Source of the DNA: Glebionis coronaria | Lineage: Eukaryota > Streptophyta > Magnoliopsida > Asterales > Asteraceae | Direction of reading: 5' to 3' | Assembly: GCA_025667525.1 (NCBI GenBank) | Contig: CM046881.1 | Coordinates: forward strand, 493,479,627-493,543,626 | Length of the DNA stretch: 64,000 nucleotides | Part shown: positions 55,347 to 64,000 of the stretch, piece after piece | How positions within the stretch are numbered: the stretch's first letter is position 1 | Layout: every line of letters starts with the position of its first letter | The notes under the pieces: generated by a model | Databases searched by the model: none | Told to the model about the DNA's origin: nothing | Seen by the model: only the letters and a program-made list of their open reading frames with translations | Program-made: the position numbers and the translations under genes

Positions 55347-56335
55347 AAAAGAAACATCTCAAAGAATTGGTCTGGTATCTAGATAGTGGCTGTTCTAGAC
55401 ACATGACAGGAGTTCAACAATACCTGCACAGATATTCAAAAGAGCCTGGTCCTAAAGTGGTGTTTGGGGATAACTCTTCAGGCGACACAGAGGGATATGG
55501 CTCAGTTAACTGCAATGGAATAACCTTCACAAAGGTTGCATATGTGAATGGTCTTAAGCACAATCTCATCAGCATCAGCCAATTGTGTGATGCTGACTAC
55601 AAGATTTTGTTTACCAAGACTCAAGGAACCATATTCCACCAAAATAATGATGTGGTGTTAATTTCACCAAGAAGAAGAGATGTGTATGGCATCAATATGG
55701 CCTCTTGCTTAGAAGACAGCTCAAATTGTTTTCTTGTTAAGTCCTTTGAAAGTGTCAATTGGCTGTGGCACAAAAGACTCTCTCATCTCAACTTCAAGAA
55801 CATCAACAAGCTAGCTACACAAAACTTAGTTGCTGGTCTACCACCTGTGACTTTTATAAAAGACAAGACTTGTTCAACTTGTGTTAAGGGAAATCACCAC
55901 AGGTCATCCTTTAAGACCAGGCAATCATTCTCTGTTAACAACTGCTTACATCTCCTTCACATGGATTTGTTTGGACCTGTTAAAACACATACCATCAATC
56001 ACAACAAATATACCATGGTCATTATTGATGAATACTCAAGGTATACATGGGTTTTCTTCCTCAAAAGGAAAAGTGATGCAGCTGATGCCATCATGTCCTT
56101 CATCAAGCAGGTTGAAAACATGAATGAAGTTAGAGTAACAGCTCTAAGAAGTTATAATGGGACTGAATTCAAGAATCAACAGCTTGAAGATTTTTGTGAT
56201 GAAAAGGGAATATCACAAAACTTCTCTTCAGCTGGCACTCCTGAACAAAATGGAGTAGCTGAAAGAAGAAACATAACACTGATTGAAGCAGCCAGAACCA
56301 TGCTTAATGGTGTAGCTTTACCAAAGAAATTATAG
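55328..56335 (+). pseudogene. Protease and integrase of the Sirevirus-like element, catalytic Asp lost
   Basis: Open for 335 codons. The protease active site is WYLDSGCSRHMTG (about 55373). The GAG-pre-integrase zinc finger follows (HKRLSHLNFKNIN ... CSTCVKGNHHRS), then the integrase core with first catalytic Asp in HMDLFGPV (55964-55966). The second catalytic Asp should be in RS-D-NGTEF but the codon at 56153-56155 is TAT, giving RSYNGTEF. The catalytic Glu remains in PEQNGVAERRN (56243-56245). A stop at 56333 ends the frame before the integrase C-terminus. The Asp to Tyr change alone should abolish strand transfer. Confidence 0.88.
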
Positions 56336-57365
56336 GGAGAAGCTGCCCATACTGCCTGCTAACCCAAAATAGATCAATCATTGTAAAAGACATGGAAAAA
56401 CCTCTTATGAATTTTTCAGAAAAAGAGCACTAGATGTCAGCTACTTCCATGTCTTTGGTTGTCCGGTGTTCATTTATAACTACATGGATCAACTTGTAAA
56501 GTTTGACAAAAAAGTTGATGATGGTTTCTTCTTAGGACACTCTCCAACAGCCAAAGCCTTTAGAGTATTCAACATAAGAAGTCAGGAACTAGAAGAAACC
56601 TTTCATGTCACATTCGATGAAAATGATGACGTGCTACAAAGAAGAGGAACAAAAGGTGATGAAATTGATTTCAACGAAAATAGGTCCTTCTCAACAGATG
56701 AGTTCTCTTAACCAAGGCTTGTCTTTCATCACCATCCACACACATATACTCTTATTCCATATGTTCCTGTATATGATCCTCTGTCAACTCACAACATTGA
56801 TGTTCACTCTTCTCAAGTGTTAACTGAAGAAGAACACCAGCCTTATATAAGCCCTTGTTCCACCTCAGCCGAAGATGACTCACCTAGAACTCATAATTAA
56901 GAAGATTCTCCTGTTGTATGTGAATCATCACTTCTTGAAATGGCTGATGCAGACACAGACACAAAGATTGTTTTTGAAGAGAGTCCTCCAACTCAGCAAA
57001 ATGAAACTCAAGTTGTACTCTCATCCTCGATACCTGTTTCTGTCTATGACTCCCCAGCTCCTCAAAGCAAATGGTCAAGAGGTCAACAAATTTTTCTTGT
57101 CAACATTATTGGTGAACCAAATGCTGGGGTTACCACTAGACAGAGAATTCATGACTCAGAATCAGCCTCGGCCAATGAATGTTTGTTTGCTGAATTTCTT
57201 TCCCAAATTGAACCTAAGCGTGTAGCTGAAGCCCTTGTTGAAGATGGCTGGGTCACTGCAATGCAGGAAGAAATCAATCAGTTTAAAAGAAACAAGGTAT
57301 GGACTCTAGTGCCAGCTCCACCTGGTAAGAACATCACATGCACTAGATGGATATATAGGAACTAG
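56336..57365 (+). pseudogene. Integrase C-terminus and linker to reverse transcriptase
   Basis: Frames switch repeatedly. SYFHVFGCPVFI-like sequence and KFDKKVDDGFFLGHSPTAKAF (56466-56711) are the usual copia integrase tail, followed by an acidic linker. At 56940-57365 an open frame (QIEPKRVAEALVEDGWV, MQEEINQFKRNKVWTLVP) is the start of the reverse transcriptase domain. It ends at TAG 57363. Confidence 0.75.
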
Positions 57366-58080
57366 ATGGATGAGATTGGTAACATCATAAGGAACAAGGC
57401 AAGGTTGGTTGCACAAGGGTATACACAGACTGAAGGGATTGACTATGATGAAACGTTTGCACCAGTAGCAAGACTTGAAGCTATCAGAATCTTCCTTGCT
57501 TATGCTGCATATATGAACTTCACTATGTATCAAATGGATGTTAAAAGTGCCTTCCTTAATGGTGATTTTGCTGAGGAAGTGTATCTTCAACAGCCTGAAG
57601 GATTCAAGAACAACAATTTTCCCAACCATGTGTACAGGCTTCACAAAGCAATGTATGGGCTGGAACAAGCTCCAAGGGCATGGTATGAAACGCTCTCTAC
57701 CTTTTTAACTGAAAATAATTTTTTCAGGGGTTCCATTGATAAAACACTTTTTACCTTCAAAGATAAAAGTGATTTCATCATTGTATAGATTTATATGGAT
57801 GATATCATCTTTGGGTCAAAAAATGTTAATCTTAATAAGCATTTTGCTAAATTAATGACCAAGAAATATGAGATGAGTATGATGGGAGAGTTAACTTACT
57901 TTTTTGGTTTTTAAATCAAACAATGTCCTTAAGGAATTTCAATTTGTCAAGAAAAGTATGTTAAGGATTTACTTAAAAAATATGACTTGGCTGATTATGC
58001 ATAAGTGAAATGCCCCATGCTTCCACCCAATAACTTAGGTCATGATGAGTCAAGAGTCTCTGTTAATGAAACTATGTTGG
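57366..58080 (+). pseudogene. Reverse transcriptase of the Sirevirus-like element
   Basis: Conserved copia blocks: [64 protein letters not shown]. The TAG at 57786 falls three residues before the catalytic motif YMDDIIFGS (about 57792-57818), which stays in the same frame. Further stops at 57913, 57928 and 58002 follow. Typical for this group is YVDD; here the second residue is Met. Confidence 0.85.
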
Positions 58081-58185
58081 AGGCATGATTGGTCACTCAT
58101 GTATCTCACATCTAGTCACCATGACATCTAGTACTCCACATGTCTCTGTGCAAGGTACCAAGCTAACCCTAAAGAATCCCATCTA

Positions 58186-58752
58186 GTGGTTGTTAAGAAA
58201 ATTTTCAGGTACCTCAAAGGAACAACCTCTCTAGGTCTATGGTATCCCAAAGAATCAGCCTTTGATCTCAAGGCCTACTCAGATTCAGATTATGTTGGAT
58301 GTTGTATTGACAGGAAAAGTACCTCAGGTAGATGTCAAATCATAGGAGGAAAGTTGGTTGGATGGAGTGAAAAGAAGCAAAACTCTGTGGCAATGTCATC
58401 AGTTGAAGCTGAATATGTTGCAACTGCCAGTTGCTGTGCATAAGTACTTTCGATGAAGAGTCAATTAGCTGACTATGAGATTCTATATGACAAAGTACCA
58501 ATCTTCTGTGATAATACCGGTGCCATTGCTATCTCTAACAACCCTGTGCTTCACTCTCGAACCAAACACATAGATATCATGTATCATTTTATCAGGGATC
58601 ATATTATCAAAGGAGATATTGAGTCGCATTTTGTTCCCACTGAGCTGCAACTAGCTGATATTTTTACTAAGCCTTTGGCTGAACCGTCGTTCAACAGACT
58701 AGTTACTGAGCTGGGTATGCTTAATATCTCAAATCCTGTGGCTGATATTTAA
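58186..58752 (+). pseudogene. RNase H of the Sirevirus-like element
   Basis: The frame reads KKIFRYLKGTTSLGLWYP, then the catalytic region AYSDSDYVGC, GRCQIIGGKLVGWSEKKQ, SSVEAEYVA. A stop TAA at 58441 is the only break. It then continues VPIFCDNTGAIAISNNPV, HSRTKHIDI and ends LADIFTKPLAEPSFNRLV. A frameshift separates it from the reverse transcriptase. The end of pol at 58752 marks the start of the extra region. Confidence 0.85.
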
Positions 58753-59092
58753 TGTGCGTCATTAAGTCTAAGTAGATATTAAATATTTTTCACATGAAAC
58801 TAGGTAGTTACTTTCCAAGTAAATGCTAAAAAACATTCTGAATATTTAAATAGTACCTTTTTCGATAAACGATGAGACAAACAGTTTTGAAAGGTCAAGG
58901 GACCCACTTGTGTGCAGTCATTTTTCCACTACGCATTTAATGTGGTTGAATAACTGTTTCAAATTTTGAATATATATATCTTCCCAAGATTTTTTCACCT
59001 AACACTTTCTTCATTATTCACAATTTCCATCTCTCTCTAAAACCTCTCTCTAAACCCTCTCACCATCTTCGTCTTCTCAAATCCTCGAATCA
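58753..59092 (+). promoter_or_regulatory. Candidate internal promoter and 5' leader of the 3' gene
   Basis: A TATATATAT tract lies at 58971-58979. About 55-115 bases further is a CT-rich stretch (CATCTCTCTCTAAAACC, CTCTCTCTAAACCCTCTC, 59028-59062), a plant-style 5' UTR. The ATG at 59093 has the context ATCAATGGCG, close to the plant start consensus. No coding motif is seen between pol and this ATG. Function is inferred only from layout. Confidence 0.4.
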
Positions 59093-60247
59093 ATGGCGTT
59101 TCCCGTACCAAAGGCATCTAACATATCATTCGAGATCAACGACAGTATCCTCGCCTCTAACAACTCTATAGGATGGCTTCAAGCTCCTAATGACTCATAC
59201 CGGGATCGTGTGAATTTTATGAAGAATTGTGACGTTAGTGAAGCATTCACTAGATACTCAACCATTTTCTACCAACAATACCTTAGGGAATTTTGGTATA
59301 ATAGCTGAAGTTCTTGACGATAACACCATTTCCTTCAACCTCTCTTGTAATGAACACCCTTTTGCCTTTTTCTGTTGACGACTTCTCTTCTGTGGCTGGG
59401 ATAAGACATGGTGAAGAATGCCTAAAGACTGTAGATAAAAAGGCTGTTAAGGATGCCCTTGCCATACTTTTACCTGTTTCTAACACTCACCCAACCCTTA
59501 CACCTGCTGAAGTTGTCGTCAAGTCTCCTTTGAAGATCAAATTTTTTCCTCCTATGTGGAGAGTTCTTTTCACGCATATTGTCAAATCCCTGGGTGGTAT
59601 GCAGGGATCTCAAGACCAAATGGATTTTAATCATCAATCCATTGCTTATGGGCTGATATGGGGTACATACATAGATGTAGGAAGTATTCTCTTCTCTAAC
59701 CTTGTTGAAAAGCTGAAGGGAACCAACCAAGCCAGGGAAAAAAACATTTGCTATGTTCGTTTTCTTTCTCTTATCTTTAAAAGTATTTTCGGTGATAGCT
59801 ACCACAACTCTGAACTCACAGCCATGAAACCATATCATATCACTGGAGCTATCTACAAGGTGATTGGACCAAACGATGTGCCAGCGACAACCTATATGAA
59901 GAATGTTGCTGATAAACAACCATCTATTGTAAGCCCTTGCTCCCTTCCTCTAAGAAGGTGATTACATCTGGTGTGTCTGGTAAGTCAGCGTCTTTGACCT
60001 CTGGGAACACTCCACACTGTCCAAGGTAACAACTGGCCAACAGCCTAAGAAGAAGAAAATCCCCTCTTCTTCCAAAACCCAAACTGTTATTAAGGCTAGG
60101 GTTAAGAAGCTTGTGACAATTCCTACTTCCTCTGTGCCAGAGACTTCTGTAGACACAGAGACTTCAGCTGATAAACAACAAGAGTCTAGCATCTCTAACT
60201 CAGCAGAGACAACAGGGAACCAGCCTAACTCCGCTGATATCTCACAG
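59093..60247 (+). pseudogene. Sirevirus 3' gene, first exon (envelope-like position), frameshifted
   Basis: It starts MAFPVPKASNISFEI at 59093 and reads AFTRYSTIFYQQYLREFWY, then shifts frame near 59300 and continues to 59961: NLSCNEHPFAFSVDDFSSVAG, HIVKSLGGMQGSQDQMDF, YGLIWGTYIDVGSILFSNLV, NICYVRFLSLIFKSIFG. After another frame change near 59940 a basic/Ser-rich segment (GQQPKKKKIPSSSKTQT) leads to NQPNSADISQ, ending at a donor CAG|GTAATC (60247/60248). I know similar proteins behind copia pol in Asteraceae; the decayed ORF at 46207-49376 is a cousin. Biochemical role unknown; I see no signal peptide or clear membrane span that would support a true envelope. Confidence 0.6.
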
Positions 60248-60978
60248 GTAATCAGTTTATAATTTTTAGAGGTACACAAGCAGCCACTCTCAAATGTCTG
60301 TAGGAGAGAGTGGTGAAGTTAGGGTTATCCTCGACCCATAGGAGTCTGTGTATGCACTTAGAATTCTTTTAAGACTTCTGTACACACTTTCATTGCACCA
60401 GGGAGTGATTCATTTGTGTTTATAAAGCACCCCGATGACGCTGCACCATCTAGACAGTATACAGGTAAACAGCAACCTGTATACATATATGTCTCGACCT
60501 AGAGTAGATGTACTTCACACAATCTCTAGGTTCCTTCAAAAAAAGAATCCCATAAGTTTAACTTTTAGAGGGAGCTGAATCATCACCCTTAGCTTTCCTA
60601 AGGACAACGTAAAATGACGATCTTTAACTACATCTTTTTCACAAATAAAAGAATCCCAAAGGATTTATCCTTTCAGGGGGAGCTAAATCATCACCCTCAG
60701 CTTTCGTAGGGGCAGCATAACAGACAATCTTAACCAATATATGTTTCATAAATAAAAGAGTCCCAAAGGATTTATCCTTTTGTGGGGCTGAATAATCACA
60801 TTCAGCTTTCCTAGGGGCAGCGATGGCGACCATTAACCTTACCATTTTCACACTTAAAAGAATCCCAAGGATTTATCCTTTAGAGTGGCTGAATAATCAT
60901 TCTCAGCCTCTCTGGGATAGCGTAATGGCGACCATTCCCCTTATATATTTCCCTGTTACTAATCTAAACCAATTGCAG
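60248..60978 (+). other. Candidate spliceosomal intron of the Sirevirus 3' gene
   Basis: The donor is CAG|GTAATC; the acceptor is AATTGCAG|GCT, with a branch-site-like TACTAAT at 60957-60963 and T/C-rich sequence before it. Removing it joins DISQ to ANVEAVDSHATAEG in frame (phase 0, frame 2 to frame 1). It is 731 bases, full of stops in the exon 1 frame, and holds the tandem repeat at 60541-60960. An ATG-starting open frame from 60823 is partly intronic and probably not a real start. Confidence 0.5.
60541..60960 (+). repeat. Four ~105-bp tandem repeats with G-rich polypurine-like cores
   Basis: Copies start at 60541, 60647, 60754 and 60856, each with AAAAGAATCCC or a variant, then GGATTTATCCTTT, then a G-rich core (AGAGGGAGCTGAATC, AGGGGGAGCTAAATC, GTGGGGCTGAATAATC, AGAGTGGCTGAATAATC) and CTCAGC. 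Periods are 106, 107 and 102 bases. The first two cores look like retroviral polypurine tracts; Sireviruses are known to multiply such motifs near their 3' end. Confidence 0.88.
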
Positions 60979-62537
60979 GCTAATGTTGAAGCTGTAGATT
61001 CTCATGCTACAGCTGAAGGAGCTGAAACTATGATTCAGGATCAGCCCAAAGAAGATGAGCTCATGATTGATGCTGAAGATGATGTTCTTGCCCTTATTGA
61101 AAGCTTATCTGAGCCTGAATCTACGTTGGATGATGAAATTCTGCCAGAGGGGATGATAGAAGAAGAGGATGAAGAGGATCATGAACAGCCCCATCTGTCA
61201 CCTCCCAAAGCCAAAGTTGTATCCACACCAGCTGATGAACCAACTCCACCTCCTAAAGAAGCTTTTGTGACACCTACATCTGCTGAATCTATCACCAAGG
61301 AGCTTCCGAAGGCTGTGTATGATCCCACGGCTGAATTTATATTATTTGATCATCCACAACATACCAACTTTGATCTCTTTCCAAGAGAAGATGACTACGA
61401 ATAAAAAAGAGTTAACATTCATGACTTAAAGCCCTATCATCACGCCTCAGATACTGAATGCTTGTCGCGTAAGTTGGATCGAATGGGGTCTGAAATAGAT
61501 ACTTTCACAACCAACTTTCAAAAAATAATCACCCAGGCTGTTCAAGATGCTATCACTGAACCTATCAAAGATGGCACTCGAAAAGGTATTTCTCAGGGAC
61601 TTAGCCACTTATCCACTCGAACCAAAGATGCCATCACTACAGAATTCCCTGACATGCTCTCAGCTCATGAGTTGATCATGCACAAGGAATTTGAGGCTGT
61701 GTACAATAGACAAAAATGCCACACTCACTTTTTGGCTGGGCATGTTGATCGCTCTGTTAACCGTAATTGCAACAGGCTTCTAAAAACTGCCAGAGGATCA
61801 AGGAACAGGAAAATGAAAATGGCTACATCTGTTGAACAGGTTGCTAGGTACCTTCAGTCACATTCAGCCAAGCGTCTAGAGAGACAGGCTAAATGTGAGG
61901 GGGAGAAAATTGACTTACTTAAACTTGAACATGTCAACACTAACACAGGTACAGCTGAAAACACCATCACTACACCTATCCCTCTCAAAGTTATCACACC
62001 ATTCACTGTACCTGATGATGATTAAATTAAGGGGGAGCAATAGACCAACGAAGGAGCTGATACATCTAAATCCCTGTCTTTGGTTAACACCAATGAGGCT
62101 GTGAACGATGGTGAACCAGCTGCTAAGAAACTCAAATTTACTATTGGCTTCCTACCAAAGGCTGTCCAAGACCAAGCTCAGAAGGCATTTCTACAACATG
62201 CTGAAGAGTTGAAGAAAACAAGTGAGTTATCCCCTGTCTCAAAGAAAGGAAAGGAAATAGTTGTGGTAGACTCAGACGCTAAACTAAAGAAAGTAGTTGC
62301 GATGCTAGAGACAGGAGGATCAACCACTAACCTATCCCAATTCTCAACCTTCAAAGCTGCAAATGAAGAACCTCTAACAGCTGAAGAAATTGAAAAACAG
62401 GCACTTGAATTCAAAAGGTTAAATGAAATCAAGAAGGCCAAAGATCTAGATGAAGCCAAGCTAAAAGCTATGTCTCCTCAACTCAAAGAGGAACAAAGAA
62501 AAAGGTTAAGGGGAATGGAGGTGAAACACACAGAGGG
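60979..62537 (+). pseudogene. Sirevirus 3' gene, second exon, with three in-frame stops, 3' end cut
   Basis: One frame runs from 60979 to 62537, interrupted only by TAA 61402, TAA 62023 and TAG 62041. Residues after the splice are strongly acidic (EDDVLALIESLSEPEST, EEEDEEDHEQPHLSPP), then PTAEFILFDHPQHTNFDLF. The middle part is helical and basic (KLDRMGSEIDTF, ITQAVQDAITEPIKDGTRKG, VARYLQSHSAKRLERQAK). The last part is charged and coiled-coil-like (EEIEKQALEFKRLNEIKKAK, KEEQRKRLRGMEVKH). GGGGGAGC at 62032-62039, just after the TAA, is another polypurine-like motif. The frame beyond 62537 reads into an unrelated LTR. Confidence 0.6.
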
Positions 62538-64000
62538 TGTAACACCTCATTTTGATAATGGAAATGTCACACGTAGTTATGGCATGTCATCAAAGCATAC
62601 AAGGGAAAATGTCTAAACATTACATGACCATAAAAGGAAAATACCGGATTCAAACATCGGTAGTCCAAATGTAAAGCTCATCACACACAAACATAGTATA
62701 GTAAAGGAAAGGACTAAACAATGTCCATAGCAAGTGTATCAAAAGAAAAGTAATGCATAAAGTAAAGAAACGCTAGAAAGCTTCCGGTCCATATGTACGT
62801 ACTCTTAAAGTCTACGAGCGTCCCTGATTACCTGCCGTTTTGGGAACATAGAAAAGGAAAACGGCTGAGCAATACGCTCAGTGCACGGATGTACAATAAA
62901 GCATGAATAGAATAAGCATATAACATATAACAGTGGAAGAAACTAAGTCCCGAGTAATCTAGTTAAGTCTTGATAAAACTGGTTTTATAGTTTGTAAAGC
63001 CTTATGTTTATCTTGTAAAAACTGTTTATCATATTTTACCATTATCCAATATAGGTCATGAAAATCCACCGTGCATGAATACTTGGAGGGGTGACCTCAT
63101 CATGAAAATTAGAAGGGTTGTCTCTAATTTAATATACTGGTTTTTTGGGTAGGAGGGCTCAGCTCCTTATGAAAGATGCAAGGCACACACCACATTCACC
63201 ATGAAATCCTGACTAAAAACATGTAACTAGGATGCACCCATACGCCCCACATGATAAATGGCCAAAAGCTGAAGGGACACCACGAGCAATCACTCCGTCG
63301 TGGTGAAGTCATAACATCAGTGCCTCTAATGTTATGGTTATGGTACCTCCATAACTAGGTGAAACTGGTCATGCATGTATATGGCTATAGGTATTCTAAA
63401 TTAAACATAAGCAATTCAAACACATACTTATACAACGGGAAAACATTTGGCTGCATACGGGGAATCCTAATAAGTAAAGAATGTCCATACTGAAAGGACG
63501 GGAATCCGTACCTTATGTCCAGTGAACGGAGAAGATGAACTGAGAGGAATCCTACTTCCATATCACTAATTCTACATAAATACATACATGAATAAGTATC
63601 TGCTTACTAAATACGTAGCTGGTTTTATGTCATGTCTTAGCTTATTTTATATGTTCTTATCATGTTTTACTGTTTAAAGCCTTAAACTATGTTTATCTTA
63701 TATTCTGTTTACTCTGATTAAGTATTTCTGGTATTTCATGTATTATTATACTTACTGTGTAATAATAAGTAACTTTCCAAAAATAGCAGGTTTCCTAAAA
63801 TAGAAATTTACCAAAAATAGAAAGTTTCCAAAAATAGAAAGTTTCCAAAAATAGAAAGTTTCCAAAAATATAAAGTTTCCAAAAATAGAATTACTGCTTA
63901 AAATAGATAAGTTTCTAAAAATAGAAAGTTTCCATAAATAAATCAGCTGCCTTAATTAAATAAGTTTCCATAAATAGATTAGCTGCGTGAAATAAATAAG
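62538..64000 (+). mobile_element. Start of a Ty3/gypsy-type LTR, running off the window
   Basis: TGTAACACCTCATTTTG at 62538 is a typical start of gypsy LTRs and falls exactly where the Sirevirus 3' ORF loses its character. The preceding five bases GAGGG would be the target duplication. The sequence to the window end is non-coding and ends in a minisatellite. The other end of this element is not in view, so solo LTR and full element are both possible. Confidence 0.55.
63772..63945. repeat. 17-bp minisatellite AAAAATAGAAAGTTTCC
   Basis: About ten imperfect copies of a 17-base unit, the central four almost identical. Outer copies degenerate into AAATAGATAAGTTTC and CATAAATAAATCAGC forms that continue to the window edge. 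Confidence 0.88.

Larger units (their letters stand above)
52711..62537 (+). mobile_element. Sirevirus-like Ty1/copia element, 3' end cut off
   Basis: The order is LTR, tRNA-iMet primer site, gag with zinc knuckle, protease, integrase, reverse transcriptase, RNase H, then a long extra coding unit behind pol, with G-rich polypurine-like repeats. Extra 3' coding sequence and multiple polypurine tracts are features of Sireviruses. It inserted into the copia element at 50191-52710 and was itself interrupted at 62538 by a Ty3/gypsy-type LTR. Frameshifts and stops make gag-pol non-functional. Confidence 0.8.

Noticed and set aside
56605..57225. Plus-strand open frames in other phases of pol (56605-56823, 56875-57225)
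   Set aside because: Shadows of the broken integrase/reverse transcriptase frames at 56466-56711 and 56940-57365.
60823..60978. ATG at 60823 (or 60925) as the start of the acidic ORF
   Set aside because: Both ATGs lie in copies 3 and 4 of the tandem repeat, and the frame becomes protein-like only after the CAG|GCT acceptor at 60978/60979.
62178..62459. 93-codon minus-strand open frame
   Set aside because: Antisense shadow of the charged coiled-coil ORF on the plus strand.

Overview
This is plant nuclear DNA: AT-rich, intron-like spacing, long AT and CT microsatellites, and almost wall-to-wall LTR retrotransposons nested in one another, with no intact host gene. Several degenerate proteins (the 3' ORFs of the Ty1/copia Sirevirus-like elements, the NAM-associated-domain relic, the gag-protease element) look to me like repeats that are abundant in Asteraceae. 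That family assignment is recollection and inference, not a search result.

Layout. 1-4.7 kb: mostly anonymous sequence with a few exon-like scraps and a small CCCGA-rich terminal-inverted-repeat element. 4.7-8.55 kb: Helitron-like 3' ends (hairpin + CTAG) beside AT microsatellites, and a ~1.5-kb satellite-like array with a ~172-bp higher-order period. 8.6-30.07 kb: remains of a Ty3/gypsy chromovirus (Tekay-like). A fragment of one LTR copy lies at 8.6-9.26 kb; decayed pol and the 3' LTR lie at 24.9-30.07 kb. Between them is a young minus-strand element (9263-22713) with 3.77-kb LTRs about 99.5% identical to each other, a tRNA-Asp-type primer site, and one intact 1088-codon gag-protease ORF but no reverse transcriptase or integrase: a non-autonomous, GAG-only type element. 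30-34 kb: a short minisatellite, a two-exon GDSL esterase/lipase pseudogene fragment, another Helitron-like end, and a second CCCGA-rich element.

34.2-39.3 kb: a complete but decayed 5.1-kb Ty3/gypsy element with both LTRs, primer site, polypurine tract and near-matching target duplications. 39.5-40.3 kb: a minus-strand NAM-associated-domain pseudogene cut by an LTR start at 40345. 43.4 kb: a perfect 37-bp inverted repeat. 44.4-49.4 kb: a decayed minus-strand Sirevirus-type 3' ORF, interrupted by a solo LTR (44848-46201, exact ATACT duplications) and a 300-bp CT microsatellite.

50.2-62.5 kb: a Ty1/copia element (LTR, tRNA-iMet primer site, gag, start of protease) is broken at 52711 by a Sirevirus-like Ty1/copia element. 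That element carries a MITE in its LTR, frameshifted gag-pol with a mutated integrase catalytic residue, and a separate downstream gene-like unit. The unit has its own TATA/CT-rich leader, a plant-type ATG context and a candidate phase-0 intron containing four ~105-bp repeats with G-rich polypurine-like cores. It is the most interesting object here. At 62538 the Sirevirus is cut by another Ty3/gypsy-type LTR that runs off the window.

Nothing here acts as a metabolic pathway. The functional story is retrotransposon biology: nesting, deletion, solo-LTR formation, parasitism by a gag-only element, and a retroelement gene with host-gene-like expression signals.
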